Assembly (NCBI RefSeq): GCF_044454545.1 | Contig: NZ_JBITDV010000002.1 | Coordinates: 682,001 to 746,000, forward strand | Source of the DNA: Cryptosporangium sp044454545 | GTDB taxonomy: Bacteria > Actinomycetota > Actinomycetes > Mycobacteriales > Cryptosporangiaceae | Length of the DNA: 64,000 nt | Reading direction: 5' to 3' | Shown here: positions 1 through 7,605 of the stretch, one piece after another | How the letters are laid out: each line of letters begins with the position of its first letter | Position numbering within the stretch: position 1 is the first letter of the stretch | The notes under the pieces: model-generated | The model's database searches: none | What the model was told of the DNA's origin: nothing | Seen by the model: the letters and a program-made list of their open reading frames with translations, nothing else | Made by a program: the position numbers and the translations under genes

Positions 1-2
1 TC

Positions 3-512
3 AACGACACCCATCCGACGCCGGACGTGCTGCGCCGGACGTTCAGCACGTTCCCGTCCGGCGTCGTCGCGGTGTGCGGCACGACCCCGGACGGGGAGAC
101 GGTCGGGATGACGGTCAGCGCGTTCGTCCCGGTGTCGCTCGACCCGCCGCTGATCGGGGTGGCGATCCAGAGGAGCTCACGCACGTGGGCGGTGCTCCGC
201 GAGCTCCCGTCGCTCGGCGTCAGCGTGCTCGCCGCCGACCAGCATCTCGAGGCCCGTCAGCTGGCCGCGCGGGAGGGGAACCGGTTCACCGGCATCGACC
301 TCGGCAACCTCACCGAGGGCGGCGCGGTCTTCCTGACCAACTCGGTGTCGCGGTTCGACTGCGTCCCCGAGAGCGAGACACCGGCCGGAGACCACACGAT
401 GGTCTTGCTCCGGATCCGCGCGCTCAGCGTGTCGGCCGACGTCACGCCGCTGGTCTTCCACGACAGCGCGTTCGCCACCCTGAGCCCGCTCGGCGAGGCG
501 GACATCACGTGA
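3..512 (+). CDS. Flavin reductase-like domain protein (5' partial)
   Basis: The reading frame is open to the left edge, so the true start lies outside the window; a GTG at 27 would remove part of the conserved N-terminus. The protein has the small flavin-reductase (HpaC/split-barrel) pattern: an F-S-T-F-P-S-G-V-V-A-V opening, the T-V-S-A-F-V-P-V-S-L-D-P-P-L core that contacts the flavin, and a later N-R-F-T-G-I-D segment. The family uses NAD(P)H to reduce free FMN or FAD for a partner monooxygenase in the cytosol. The stop overlaps the next start by 4 bp (GTGA), so it is co-translated with the enoyl-CoA hydratase-like gene. No oxygenase partner is visible here; it may lie upstream. Confidence 0.85.
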   Translation, partial: NDTHPTPDVLRRTFSTFPSGVVAVCGTTPDGETVGMTVSAFVPVSLDPPLIGVAIQRSSRTWAVLRELPSLGVSVLAADQHLEARQLAAREGNRFTGIDLGNLTEGGAVFLTNSVSRFDCVPESETPAGDHTMVLLRIRALSVSADVTPLVFHDSAFATLSPLGEADIT

Positions 513-1381
513 GCCCCGACGCAGCCAGGGAAGAAATTCTCTACGACGTGGCCGATCGGATCGCCACGATCACGCTGAACCGGCCGGAGCGGCGCAACGC
601 GCTCACGTTCCGGATGCGCCGCGAGATCGTCGACGCGCTCCGGAGCGCCGAGAGCGACGACGACGTCACCGTCGTCCTGATCCGGGCCAACGGCCCGTCG
701 TTCTCCGGGGGCTACGCCCTGTCCGGCCGAGGGTCGAAGTCCTATTGGGACGACGGGACCCGTCCGGATCGATGGGTCGATGCCGAGGAGTTCGACGGCT
801 GGACCGACCAGTGGGCGCGTAGCTGCCTGCGGGACTGGATGAACGTCTGGGAGCTGCTGAAACCCGTGGTCGCGATGGTGCACGGCCACTGCCTGGCCGG
901 TGGCTCCGAGCTGATGTCGCTGTGCGACATCGCGTTCGTCGCCGACGACGCCCAGATCGGCTACCCACCGATGCGCGGCATGACCTCGCCCGACATCCCG
1001 TACTTCCCCTGGAAGATGACGATGGCCCAGGCGAAGTACCTCCAGCTCACCGGCAACAGCGTGACCGGCGCCGAGGCGGCCGCGATGGGCTGGGTCGCGA
1101 AGTCGTTCCCGGCTGGCGAGCTCGAGGAGCAGACGATGCGCGAGCTGCGGGCGATGAGCCACATCGCGCCGTCACTGCTCGCCGCCAACAAGGAATCGGT
1201 CAACCAGGCCTACGAGATCATGGGGATGCGGACGCACTTCAACCAGGCCTGGGCCATGCACTCGCTCAGCGGAGCGCTGCGGCCAGGGGCCCGGGACTTC
1301 GCGCGGAAGCTCCGGGAGGGCGGGCTCAAGACCGCGCTGGAGTGGCGAGACGGTCCGGCGCGCGAAGAGGGGTTCCGCTGA
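509..1381 (+). CDS. Enoyl-CoA hydratase/isomerase family protein
   Basis: This 290-residue crotonase-fold protein starts at a GTG that overlaps the preceding stop. Visible family features are I-T-L-N-R-P-E-R-R-N-A-L near residue 25, an oxyanion-hole segment S-F-S-G-G-Y near residue 65, and H-G-H-C-L-A-G-G-S-E-L near residue 130 (second oxyanion strand). The usual second catalytic-Glu loop (E-x-G-L-x-x-x-P-G) is replaced by P-P-M-R-G-M-T-S-P-D-I-P-Y, so classical syn-hydration is uncertain; it could be an isomerase or a hydrolase of the superfamily. The neighbouring acyl-CoA dehydrogenases and SDR suggest beta-oxidation-like degradation of a CoA thioester. The tail overlaps the convergent GntR gene by about 56 bp. 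Confidence 0.85.
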   Translation: MSPDAAREEILYDVADRIATITLNRPERRNALTFRMRREIVDALRSAESDDDVTVVLIRANGPSFSGGYALSGRGSKSYWDDGTRPDRWVDAEEFDGWTDQWARSCLRDWMNVWELLKPVVAMVHGHCLAGGSELMSLCDIAFVADDAQIGYPPMRGMTSPDIPYFPWKMTMAQAKYLQLTGNSVTGAEAAAMGWVAKSFPAGELEEQTMRELRAMSHIAPSLLAANKESVNQAYEIMGMRTHFNQAWAMHSLSGALRPGARDFARKLREGGLKTALEWRDGPAREEGFR

Positions 1382-2030
1382 CCGGTCCGGTGTCCTGAGC
1401 GAAGGCCTGGAGCAACTGCTCCATGATCCGCAGGATGTGCCCGGAGAGCCGGTCGGCGGCGGCTGCCCCGTCGCCGGACTTGAGCGCTCGTGCGACGCTG
1501 ACGTGCTCCTTGCCGTCCGGGCCGAAATCGCGCTCGACGTGGATGTCTCGCTGGCGGAGGACCTGGGTGAGCACGACCGCGTCCTCGACCGCCCGGTGCA
1601 GCATGACGTTGTCGGCGGCGGCCGCGATGGCCAGGTGGAACGCGGTGTCGGCCTCGCGGAACGCCTCGAAGTCGCCGGCCGCGGTGACCGACGCCTGCGC
1701 GAGTTCCAGCAGCTCGGCGGTCTGCTCACGGGTGGCGCGTTCGGCCGCGTAGCGCGCGGCCGCGGCCTCGAGCCCGGCGCGCATCTCGAACGCGTCCCGG
1801 ATGATCCGCGCGGTCGGCACGACGACGCGGAGGCCGCGCCCGGTCGACTCCACCAGCCCGATCTGACGCAGTTGCAGCAGCGCCTCACGGACCGGGGTCT
1901 TGCTGACCTGCAGGTCCTTGGAGAGCATCGCTTCACTGACCGAGCTGCCCGGCGGCAGGCTCGCCTCGACGAGACGTCGGCGGATCGCCGCGAAGACGAG
2001 CTCGGTCAGGTTGTCCGGCCGCTCGATCAT
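1326..2030 (-). CDS. GntR family regulator, FCD (FadR-type) subfamily
   Basis: A 234-residue regulator with an N-terminal winged helix (residues about 5-70, containing S-K-T-P-V-R-E-A-L-L-Q-L) and a C-terminal all-helical FCD ligand domain. Candidate metal/ligand residues sit in F-R-E-A-D-T-A-F-H-L-A-I and a later S-G-H-I-L-R. FCD regulators are usually repressors released by a small organic acid or acyl-CoA. ATG at 2030 is preceded by a GGGAGG ribosome site. A dyad 31 bp upstream (2061-2081) is a plausible autoregulatory operator. It is convergent with the hydratase-like gene and overlaps it. Confidence 0.9.
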   Translation of the reverse strand: MIERPDNLTELVFAAIRRRLVEASLPPGSSVSEAMLSKDLQVSKTPVREALLQLRQIGLVESTGRGLRVVVPTARIIRDAFEMRAGLEAAAARYAAERATREQTAELLELAQASVTAAGDFEAFREADTAFHLAIAAAADNVMLHRAVEDAVVLTQVLRQRDIHVERDFGPDGKEHVSVARALKSGDGAAAADRLSGHILRIMEQLLQAFAQDTGPVSGTPLRAPDRLATPARS

Positions 2031-2060
2031 CGAACGCCTACCTCCCGCTGAATCCCCTTG

Positions 2061-2081
2061 TCTGATACAGCATATGTCAGA
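2061..2081. promoter_or_regulatory. Candidate GntR operator (dyad)
   Basis: The imperfect dyad TCTGATACAGCATATGTCAGA has perfect 5-bp outer arms (TCTGA/TCAGA). It lies 31 bp upstream of the GntR start at 2030, where autoregulatory sites of FCD regulators are usually found. The assignment rests on symmetry and position only. Confidence 0.45.
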
Positions 2082-2149
2082 TTCGTGGACGACGTTCCGT
2101 CGCCCGGGCCGCTACCTGAGCCCGGCTGCCGAACGCGAGCTTCTCCGGA

Positions 2150-2245
2150 TGTGGGCCATGCGGGCGTCGGCGGTCCGAGCCGGCTCCCGGCGCCACGAGG
2201 TGCTCGCAGTTGTCCAGGATCAGCACAGCACGTCGGACCGGCCCC
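2150..2245 (-). pseudogene. Remnant of a LuxR/AfsR-type ATPase domain
   Basis: In the 345-bp gap between the GntR gene and the 2376 gene, the minus strand encodes V-L-I-L-D-N-C-E-H-L-V. This is the hallmark Walker-B segment (LVLDNCEHL) of the NB-ARC-like ATPase in large LuxR/AfsR regulators. What should follow is broken: the next segment resembles the family (A-D-A-R-M-A-H-I) only in another frame and soon hits a stop, and no Walker A precedes it. I read it as a decayed fragment, not an expressed gene. The rest of 2031-2375 holds only the putative GntR operator and the leader of the next gene. Confidence 0.4.
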
Positions 2246-2375
2246 TCGTCGAGATGCTGGCCCGGCGCACCTAGGTAGGTGTGTAGGTAGATCGGCGAAT
2301 GCCGCAGCGGTCCGGCCGGGTGAGGCTGACGAGAGCCGGGGGTGACGCCCGCCACGAAGTCAGGAGGCTGCTGCC

Positions 2376-2864
2376 ATGACCGAGATCAGCGAGGAACGGC
2401 GGACCTCGGCGGAGCGCCGTTACGTACGGTTCGCCGTGATCGGTGACCGGGCGGGCGGTTGGCCGCGGACCCTCGCCGGCGTGCTGGCCGCGGCGCACGA
2501 CGTCTCCTGGTACGACGCGTCGGCGGCCGGCGCCACGGCGTACGACGTGCGGCGGGTGCAATTGCGGGAGGCGGTCGCGCACCGGCCGCACCTGGTGGCG
2601 TTGAAAGCCGGCGTCTCCGGCCGGGACTGGGACGTGTCCGAGGTCCGCTCCCACCTGACCCACTGCGCGCGGGTGCTCACCCAGCGCGGCGCCGTTCTGC
2701 TGACGACGGGCGTCGGCCGCCAGGTGCGGTGGCACCGGCGCCGGGCCTCGGAACTCGACGGGATCTACGACGAACTGGCCCAGCGGTTCGGCTCGCTCCA
2801 CCTCGACCACGCGTCGAGCGCCGCCGCGGTGGCGAACGGGTTCGCGGGCGCCCTCCACTTATAG
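2376..2864 (+). CDS. SGNH/GDSL-hydrolase-like protein, probably catalytically degenerate
   Basis: This 162-residue protein aligns by eye with the first two thirds of actinobacterial SGNH hydrolases. It has a strand ending in V-I-G-D (block I, normally GDS, here G-D-R), then G-W-P-R-T-L-A, a Y-D-A-S-A-A-G-A-T segment (block II region), and H-R-P-H-L-V-A-L-K-A-G-V-S-G where block III would read GxND. The catalytic Ser is missing, the Asn block is altered, and the terminal D-x-x-H block is not convincing (L-D-H-A at the C-terminus). It probably lost esterase activity. It lies alone between a regulator remnant and a convergent acyl-CoA dehydrogenase, overlapping that gene's end by 6 bp. Confidence 0.55.
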   Translation: MTEISEERRTSAERRYVRFAVIGDRAGGWPRTLAGVLAAAHDVSWYDASAAGATAYDVRRVQLREAVAHRPHLVALKAGVSGRDWDVSEVRSHLTHCARVLTQRGAVLLTTGVGRQVRWHRRRASELDGIYDELAQRFGSLHLDHASSAAAVANGFAGALHL

Positions 2865-3953
2865 GCCGAGCGCGACGGCCAGGCGCTCGGTGTGGTGCGC
2901 GGGCGAACCGAGCAGGATGCGGTCGGTCGTCGCCCGTTTGAAGTACAGGTGGGCGCTGTGCTCCCAGGTGAAGCCGATCCCTCCGTGCAGCTGGATCGCG
3001 GCCGCTGCCACGTCGTAGTAGGCCTCGGAGCACACGACCTTGGCCGCGCTCACCGCCGTGGCCAGATCCGGGGCGTCCTCCTCGACCGCCCGGACGGCGT
3101 CCTCCAGCGCCGCCCGGGCGAGCTCGGTGCGGATCAACATGTCGGCGAGCGTGTGCTTCACCGCCTGGAAGGAACCGATCGGGCGGCCGAACTGGTAACG
3201 GGTCAGCGCGTACTCCGTCGTGACCTCGAGCATTCGCCGCGCGCCGCCCACCTGATCGGCCGCCAGCCCGACCGAGGCGACCTCGGTGGCCCCGGCGATC
3301 AGCTCGGGCCCTGCCCCGGGCCGGCCGACCGGCGTGGCCGCGGTCGCCTCCAGGCCGACCCGGGCGAACCGTCTCGTCCGGTCCATCGCGGGAAGCGGCT
3401 CCGACCAGGCGGCCCGCGCGTCGACCAGGAAGATCGAGACCAGGCCGTCGTGGCGGGCCGGCACCAGGAGCAAGTCGGCGGCCTGGCCGTCGAGGACCTG
3501 GGGGACCGTCCCGGTCAACCGCCAGGCCTCACCGTCCGCCGCCGCGACCACTGTCGTCTCCGCCGGGGACCCGTGCCCAGGGAGAGCGACAGTGCACACC
3601 AGCGTCCCGCCGGCGATGCCCGGCAGAACCGCCCCCATCGCGCTCCGGTCCGCGGACCTGGCCAGGAGCGTGGCGCTCAGGAGGACGCTCGACAGGAACG
3701 GCCCCGGGAACAGGGTGCGGCCGAGCTCCTCACCCGCCACCACCAGCTCGCGCAGCCCGCCGCCGGCCCCGCCGTACTCCTCGGCGACGGCCAGCCCCTG
3801 GACGCCGATCTCGGTGGCCAGCCGCTGCCAGGCCGCGCGGTCGAATCCGTCGGTGGAATCCAGGTGCCGGCGCACGACCGGCTCGGGGGCCGTGCGCGTC
3901 AGCATCCGCCGCAGGGCCTCCCGGAAATCGCGGAGCTCGTCGGCGTCAGCCAC
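2859..3953 (-). CDS. Acyl-CoA dehydrogenase (beta-type subunit)
   Basis: A 364-residue acyl-CoA dehydrogenase. The N-terminal helical domain contains A-V-A-E-E-Y-G-G-A-G-G-G, the middle beta domain is poorly conserved, and the C-terminal FAD domain has R-Y-Q-F-G-R-P-I-G-S-F-Q-A-V-K-H and L-H-G-G-I-G-F-T-W-E-H. The family oxidises acyl-CoA to 2-enoyl-CoA with FAD, passing electrons to ETF. The GTG start at 3953 overlaps the upstream dehydrogenase stop by 8 bp. Adjacent, dissimilar pairs of this kind in actinobacteria often form alpha2-beta2 enzymes acting on steroid or other bulky acyl-CoAs; that assembly is inferred here. Confidence 0.9.
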   Translation of the reverse strand: MADADELRDFREALRRMLTRTAPEPVVRRHLDSTDGFDRAAWQRLATEIGVQGLAVAEEYGGAGGGLRELVVAGEELGRTLFPGPFLSSVLLSATLLARSADRSAMGAVLPGIAGGTLVCTVALPGHGSPAETTVVAAADGEAWRLTGTVPQVLDGQAADLLLVPARHDGLVSIFLVDARAAWSEPLPAMDRTRRFARVGLEATAATPVGRPGAGPELIAGATEVASVGLAADQVGGARRMLEVTTEYALTRYQFGRPIGSFQAVKHTLADMLIRTELARAALEDAVRAVEEDAPDLATAVSAAKVVCSEAYYDVAAAAIQLHGGIGFTWEHSAHLYFKRATTDRILLGSPAHHTERLAVALGL

Positions 3954-5046
3954 GGCGGAGCGACGAGTAGGGAAGGTCCGTGTCGACCCGCGGCTCGGCC
4001 GGCAGCCCGAGCACGCGCTCGGCCAGGATGTTGCGCATGATCTCGGTCGTCCCGCCTTCGATGGAGTTCGCCCGGGAGCGGAGGAAGAGGCGGCGGGGAT
4101 CCCGGGGCGCCGGGTCGTAGAGCAGCGCTTCGTCGCCGAGGAGATCGAGGCAGAGCTCGTAGCCGGCCTGGTTTAGCTCGGCGAAGCCGATCTTGCTCGC
4201 CGGCCCGGACGCTCCCTCGGTCCGCCCGGCGTAGAGGCGGAGGACGTGGCCACGCAACCAGAGCCGGACCAGGCGGGAGCGCAGTGCCGGATCGCGGCCG
4301 TCCCGCTCGCCGTAGAGGGCGAGCGCCAGCTCGACGGGGCCGCTCTCGGTCGCCTTCGTGCCGAACATGTCGCGCTCGCTGCTCAGCGTCGACATCGCGA
4401 CCTTCCAGCCCGCGCCGACCGGGCCGAGCCGGTCGGCGTCGGGGATCCGGACGTCGGTGAGGTACACCTCGCTGAATTCGGCCTCGCCGGTGATCTGGCG
4501 CAGCGGCCGGATCTCGACGCCCGGGGTCGCCAGGTCGAGCACGAAGTAGGTGAGCCCGCGGTGCTTGGGCTGGTCCGGATCGGTGCGCGCCAGCAACATG
4601 CCCTTCCGGGACGAGGTGGCCATCGACGTCCACACTTTCTGGCCGGTCACCCGCCAGCCGTCCTCCTCGCGGACGGCCCGGGTGTCGATCGCGGCGAGGT
4701 CGGAGCCCGCCCCGGGCTCGGAGAACAGCTGGCACCAGCGTTCGCCGGTGGCGATCGCCCGGAGATAGCGATCCTGCTGCTCCGCCGTGCCCCACGCGAG
4801 CACGCTCGACGCGCCCATCGAGTACGCCGGCCGGCTCTCGACCTGGAGGTTCGGCGCCCCGGCCGCGGTGAGCAGCTCGAACACCGCGCGCTGGGCGTCC
4901 CGCTCGGCACCGATCCCGCCGCGGCCGACGGGGTGGTGCACCCAGGTCAGCCCGGCGTCGTACTGCGCGGCCAGGAACGCGGCCCGGCCGACGGACGCCG
5001 GGGGATGCTCCCGGAGGAGGCGCTGGGTCAGGGCCTCGGGGCTCAT
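3946..5046 (-). CDS. Acyl-CoA dehydrogenase (alpha-type subunit)
   Basis: A 366-residue acyl-CoA dehydrogenase with the canonical beta-domain flavin/substrate motif F-S-E-P-G-A-G-S-D-L-A, then V-T-G-Q-K-V-W-T-S and, near the C-terminus, S-I-E-G-G-T-T-E-I-M-R-N-I. The last is typical of FadE-type alpha subunits. ATG at 5046 is chosen because the open frame upstream is antisense to the SDR gene and has no family similarity. The start overlaps the stop of a 31-codon remnant. Downstream it is coupled to the second dehydrogenase. It probably catalyses the FAD-dependent alpha,beta-desaturation of the same CoA thioester. Confidence 0.9.
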   Translation of the reverse strand: MSPEALTQRLLREHPPASVGRAAFLAAQYDAGLTWVHHPVGRGGIGAERDAQRAVFELLTAAGAPNLQVESRPAYSMGASSVLAWGTAEQQDRYLRAIATGERWCQLFSEPGAGSDLAAIDTRAVREEDGWRVTGQKVWTSMATSSRKGMLLARTDPDQPKHRGLTYFVLDLATPGVEIRPLRQITGEAEFSEVYLTDVRIPDADRLGPVGAGWKVAMSTLSSERDMFGTKATESGPVELALALYGERDGRDPALRSRLVRLWLRGHVLRLYAGRTEGASGPASKIGFAELNQAGYELCLDLLGDEALLYDPAPRDPRRLFLRSRANSIEGGTTEIMRNILAERVLGLPAEPRVDTDLPYSSLRRG

Positions 5047-5138
5047 CGACTGACCCAGGCCTCGAGACTCGTCGGCAGCGCTCGTGCCGCGGCTCCGCCC
5101 TGCTTGCCGGTGGCCCCGATCACCAGGGCTTCGTTCAT
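5043..5138 (-). pseudogene. 31-codon remnant of an NmrA-like NAD(P)-binding protein
   Basis: Between the SDR and the dehydrogenase, an ATG-started 31-codon frame encodes A-L-V-I-G-A-T-G-K-Q-G-G-A-A-A-R-A-L. This is the first strand and GxxGxxG dinucleotide loop of NmrA-like Rossmann proteins. It then runs into P-T-S-L-E-A-W-V-S-R and stops. Its TGA overlaps the dehydrogenase ATG, so translation could still couple the genes. A full NmrA protein is about 300 residues, so this looks like the stump left by an internal deletion. Confidence 0.45.
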
Positions 5139-5150
5139 CTGCGTCTCCAG

Positions 5151-5954
5151 TCAGGACGTCGTGTAGCCGCCGTCGACGACCAACGTGTCGCCGGTGTGAT
5201 AAGCCGAGGCGTCGGACGCGAGATAGACCGCGGGGCCGGCGAAGTCCTCGCCCGTACCCCAGCGCCGCAGCGGCACGCGCCGGAGGATCGCCTCCTGCAC
5301 CTCCGGGCGGTCGAAGCTGCCCTCGGTCAGCCCGGTGCGGATCCAGCCGGGAATGATCGTGTTCGCCCGGATGCCGTGCCGCCCGAACTCGGCCGCGAGC
5401 CCCTTCGTGACCGAGACGAGTGCGCCCTTCGCGGCGGCGTACGACTGCAGGGTGGGTGCACCCCGGACCGCGGAGACGCTCGACGTGGTCACCAGCGAGC
5501 CTCCGGGATCGCCGGCCTCGGCCCGCGCGACCATGTGCCTCGCGGCCTCGCGCAGGGTCCACAGCGCGCCCTCGAGGTCGATCGCCAGCACCCGGCGCAG
5601 CTCGGCCGGGCCGAGGTCCAGGAACCGGGTCCGGCCTCCCACACCCGCGTTCGCGAACACCGCGTCGATCCGGCCGAGAGATCCGGCCGCGGCCTCGACG
5701 GCCGACGCCACCGCGTCGGGGTCGCTCACGTCGACCACGGCCGCCTGCACCCGGCCGCCGCACTCCGCCAGCCGGCCGGCGGCGCGGTCGAGCTTCTCGG
5801 CGTCCCGGCCCCAGATGACGACGGCGGCCCCGGCCCGCGCCAGACCCTCGGCCATGCCGAGACCGATCCCGCCGCTGCCGCCCGTGACCAGCGCGACCTT
5901 ACCGGTCAGATCGAACGGGCCGGTCAGACCGAACGGGCCGCGCGTCGCTGTCAT
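5151..5954 (-). CDS. Short-chain dehydrogenase/reductase (SDR)
   Basis: A 267-residue classical SDR with the T-G-G-S-G-G-I-G cofactor loop at about residues 25-32, N-A-G-V near residue 108, catalytic S-S-V-S with Y-A-A-A-K (YxxxK), and the C-terminal T-L-V-V-D-G-G-Y-T. The Arg after beta-2 (W-G-R-D) leaves NADP a possibility. It would oxidise a hydroxyl or reduce a keto group, and its position in the dehydrogenase cluster suggests the 3-hydroxyacyl oxidation step or handling of a ring hydroxyl. It is the promoter-proximal gene of the minus-strand set running to 2859. It reads toward the acyl-CoA dehydrogenases across the NmrA stump. Confidence 0.92.
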   Translation of the reverse strand: MTATRGPFGLTGPFDLTGKVALVTGGSGGIGLGMAEGLARAGAAVVIWGRDAEKLDRAAGRLAECGGRVQAAVVDVSDPDAVASAVEAAAGSLGRIDAVFANAGVGGRTRFLDLGPAELRRVLAIDLEGALWTLREAARHMVARAEAGDPGGSLVTTSSVSAVRGAPTLQSYAAAKGALVSVTKGLAAEFGRHGIRANTIIPGWIRTGLTEGSFDRPEVQEAILRRVPLRRWGTGEDFAGPAVYLASDASAYHTGDTLVVDGGYTTS

Positions 5955-6074
5955 GGTGCCGAGGCTCGCCGGTTCCCCGGGCCCGGTCGAGCACGGCGTT
6001 CAGCAGAGCGGACCGACGCTCGTCGCGAGTCGCCCCGGCCGTGGCGCTCGGATCAGCCGGAGCCACCGAACACG

Positions 6075-6800
6075 TCAGGACGCCGCGTCGGCGGGCTCCT
6101 CGTGGACGGCGTTGAGCGTCGGCAGGCCGGTATCGGCGGCCGCGTGGACGTGATCGGAGCAACGGCGGGCGGCGAGCTCGGCGTCCCGCATCCGGATCGC
6201 GCGGGCCAGCGCCTTCAGCTCCTCGGCCGACTGCACCGGACGGCCGGGCTGGGAGAGCGACCGGGCCCGGAGCACCCTGACCCGCCCCTGCAGCCCGCTG
6301 AGCAGCTGCCACAGTGCCGGGCTGGCCGCGCCCCGGCCGAGCACGCCGTAGAAGACGTCCTTGGCCGTCAGCATTTCCGGCACCTCGTGGTCGTCGTCCG
6401 CGATCTCGGCGTAGGCGTCGACCGCGGCGACCAGCTCGTCGACGGTCTCGTCGTCGGCCCGCTCGACGAAGTGGCGGACGACCAGCGCCTCGATGGCCAC
6501 CCGCGCGGCGTACAGGTCGGCCGCGTCGGCGGGAGTGATCGACGCGACCACCGCTCCACGCTGCGGGATCACCTCGACGAGCCCCTCGCTCTCGAGCTCG
6601 CGGAGTGCCTCCCGCACCGTGGTCCGGGAGACGCCCAGCCGCTCGATCAGCTCGCGCTCGACCAGCCGCTCGCCTTCGGGCAGAGCCAGGGAGAGGATCG
6701 CGTTCCGAAGGGCCTCCGCCGCTTGCGCCCGCAGAGGCGCGGCCGTGCGCTCGGCAACGGTCGGTACCGACCAGGTTGAGTTGTTCTTGCTCCGAGCCAC
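6075..6800 (-). CDS. GntR family regulator, FCD subfamily
   Basis: A 241-residue regulator with a winged helix containing E-R-L-G-V-S-R-T-T-V-R-E-A-L-R-E-L and P-Q-R-G-A-V-V, followed by an FCD domain (about residues 90-225) ending in a C-S-D-H-V-H-A-A region. GTG at 6800 is preferred because residues upstream of it have no family match and are of shadow composition. TCATACCGT lies at 6818-6826, just upstream of the start, and recurs at the importer, lactonase-operon and CMD promoters. This makes it the best candidate for master regulator of the surrounding catabolic genes. About 120 bp separates it from the SDR start. Confidence 0.9.
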   Translation of the reverse strand: MARSKNNSTWSVPTVAERTAAPLRAQAAEALRNAILSLALPEGERLVERELIERLGVSRTTVREALRELESEGLVEVIPQRGAVVASITPADAADLYAARVAIEALVVRHFVERADDETVDELVAAVDAYAEIADDDHEVPEMLTAKDVFYGVLGRGAASPALWQLLSGLQGRVRVLRARSLSQPGRPVQSAEELKALARAIRMRDAELAARRCSDHVHAAADTGLPTLNAVHEEPADAAS

Positions 6801-6817
6801 CGGCCGATCATACCGTC

Positions 6818-6826
6818 CGTCAGGAT
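6818..6826. promoter_or_regulatory. TCATACCGT motif, candidate GntR site
   Basis: TCATACCGT lies 18-26 bp upstream of the GntR start at 6800. The same nonamer occurs at 17215-17223, and the variant TCATACGGT is on the minus strand at 11445-11453. Its half-site is part of the palindrome at 11536-11548. Confidence 0.4.
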
Positions 6827-6885
6827 TCGCCCCGGATGCTCGGCGGGGAGCCCCGCCTCGCCGGCGCTCCCCGCCCGGGCCCGGT

Positions 6886-7605
6886 TCACCCGAGGTAGGC
6901 ATCGATCAACGCCCGTCCCTCGCCGCCCACCGACGCGGCCACGTCCTCCTCGACGATCCGCCCGCCGGACAGGACGTAGATCCGATCGCAGACCTGCAGC
7001 GCCAGGTCGACGCGTTGCTCGACGAGCAGGATCGAGCGGCCCGCCTCGCGCAGCGCGGCCAGCCCCGCCGCCATCGCGTCGATCGCCAGCGGCGCCAGTC
7101 CCAGCGACGGCTCGTCCAGCAGCATCACCGCCGGATCGCTCATCATCATCCGTCCGATCGCCACCATCTGCTGCTCGCCGCCGGACAGCGCCGACGCCGG
7201 CCGGGACCGGTACCGCTCGACCACCGGGAACAGCGCGAAAACCTCGTGCATCAGCGCGTCGACGCGACGCCGGTCGCGGCGCAGATGCAGCCCGCCCAGG
7301 CGGAGGTTGTCCTCCACGGTCTGGTCGAGGAAGAGTCGCCGTCCTTCCGGAACCAGCCCGATCAGGCCGCGCGCGATCCGGTGGGTGGGGTAGGAGGTGA
7401 TGTCGGTTCCGTTCACCTCCACCGTTCCGCGCCGGTGCGAGACCAGGTTGAGCAGCGCGCGGAGCGCCGTCGTCTTCCCGGCGCCGTTCGGGCCCAGCAG
7501 GGCGACCGCCTCCCCGGGCTGCACCTCCAGGTCGATCCCGTGCAGGACGTCGAAGCGCCCGTACCCCCCGCTGAGGCCGGTGGTTCGCAGAGCCGGAGTG
7601 TTCAT
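6886..7605 (-). CDS. livF: Branched-chain-amino-acid-type ABC transporter ATPase (LivF class)
   Basis: A 239-residue ABC ATPase: Walker A G-P-N-G-A-G-K-T at 38-45, Q-loop region with P-E-G-R-R-L-F (a LivF hallmark) near 87, signature L-S-G-G-E-Q at 140-145, Walker B V-M-L-L-D-E-P at 160-166, and switch region V-E-Q-R. It drives uptake through the permeases encoded immediately upstream. ATG at 7605 overlaps the preceding stop by 4 bp. The gene is last in the importer operon. Liv-type importers carry branched amino acids but also aromatic acids, urea and other small molecules. Confidence 0.93.
   Translation of the reverse strand: MNTPALRTTGLSGGYGRFDVLHGIDLEVQPGEAVALLGPNGAGKTTALRALLNLVSHRRGTVEVNGTDITSYPTHRIARGLIGLVPEGRRLFLDQTVEDNLRLGGLHLRRDRRRVDALMHEVFALFPVVERYRSRPASALSGGEQQMVAIGRMMMSDPAVMLLDEPSLGLAPLAIDAMAAGLAALREAGRSILLVEQRVDLALQVCDRIYVLSGGRIVEEDVAASVGGEGRALIDAYLG

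Noticed and set aside
1900..2345. Small plus-strand frames between the GntR gene and 2376
   Set aside because: They lack a ribosome site and any similarity; the minus strand holds a regulator fragment that better explains the sequence.
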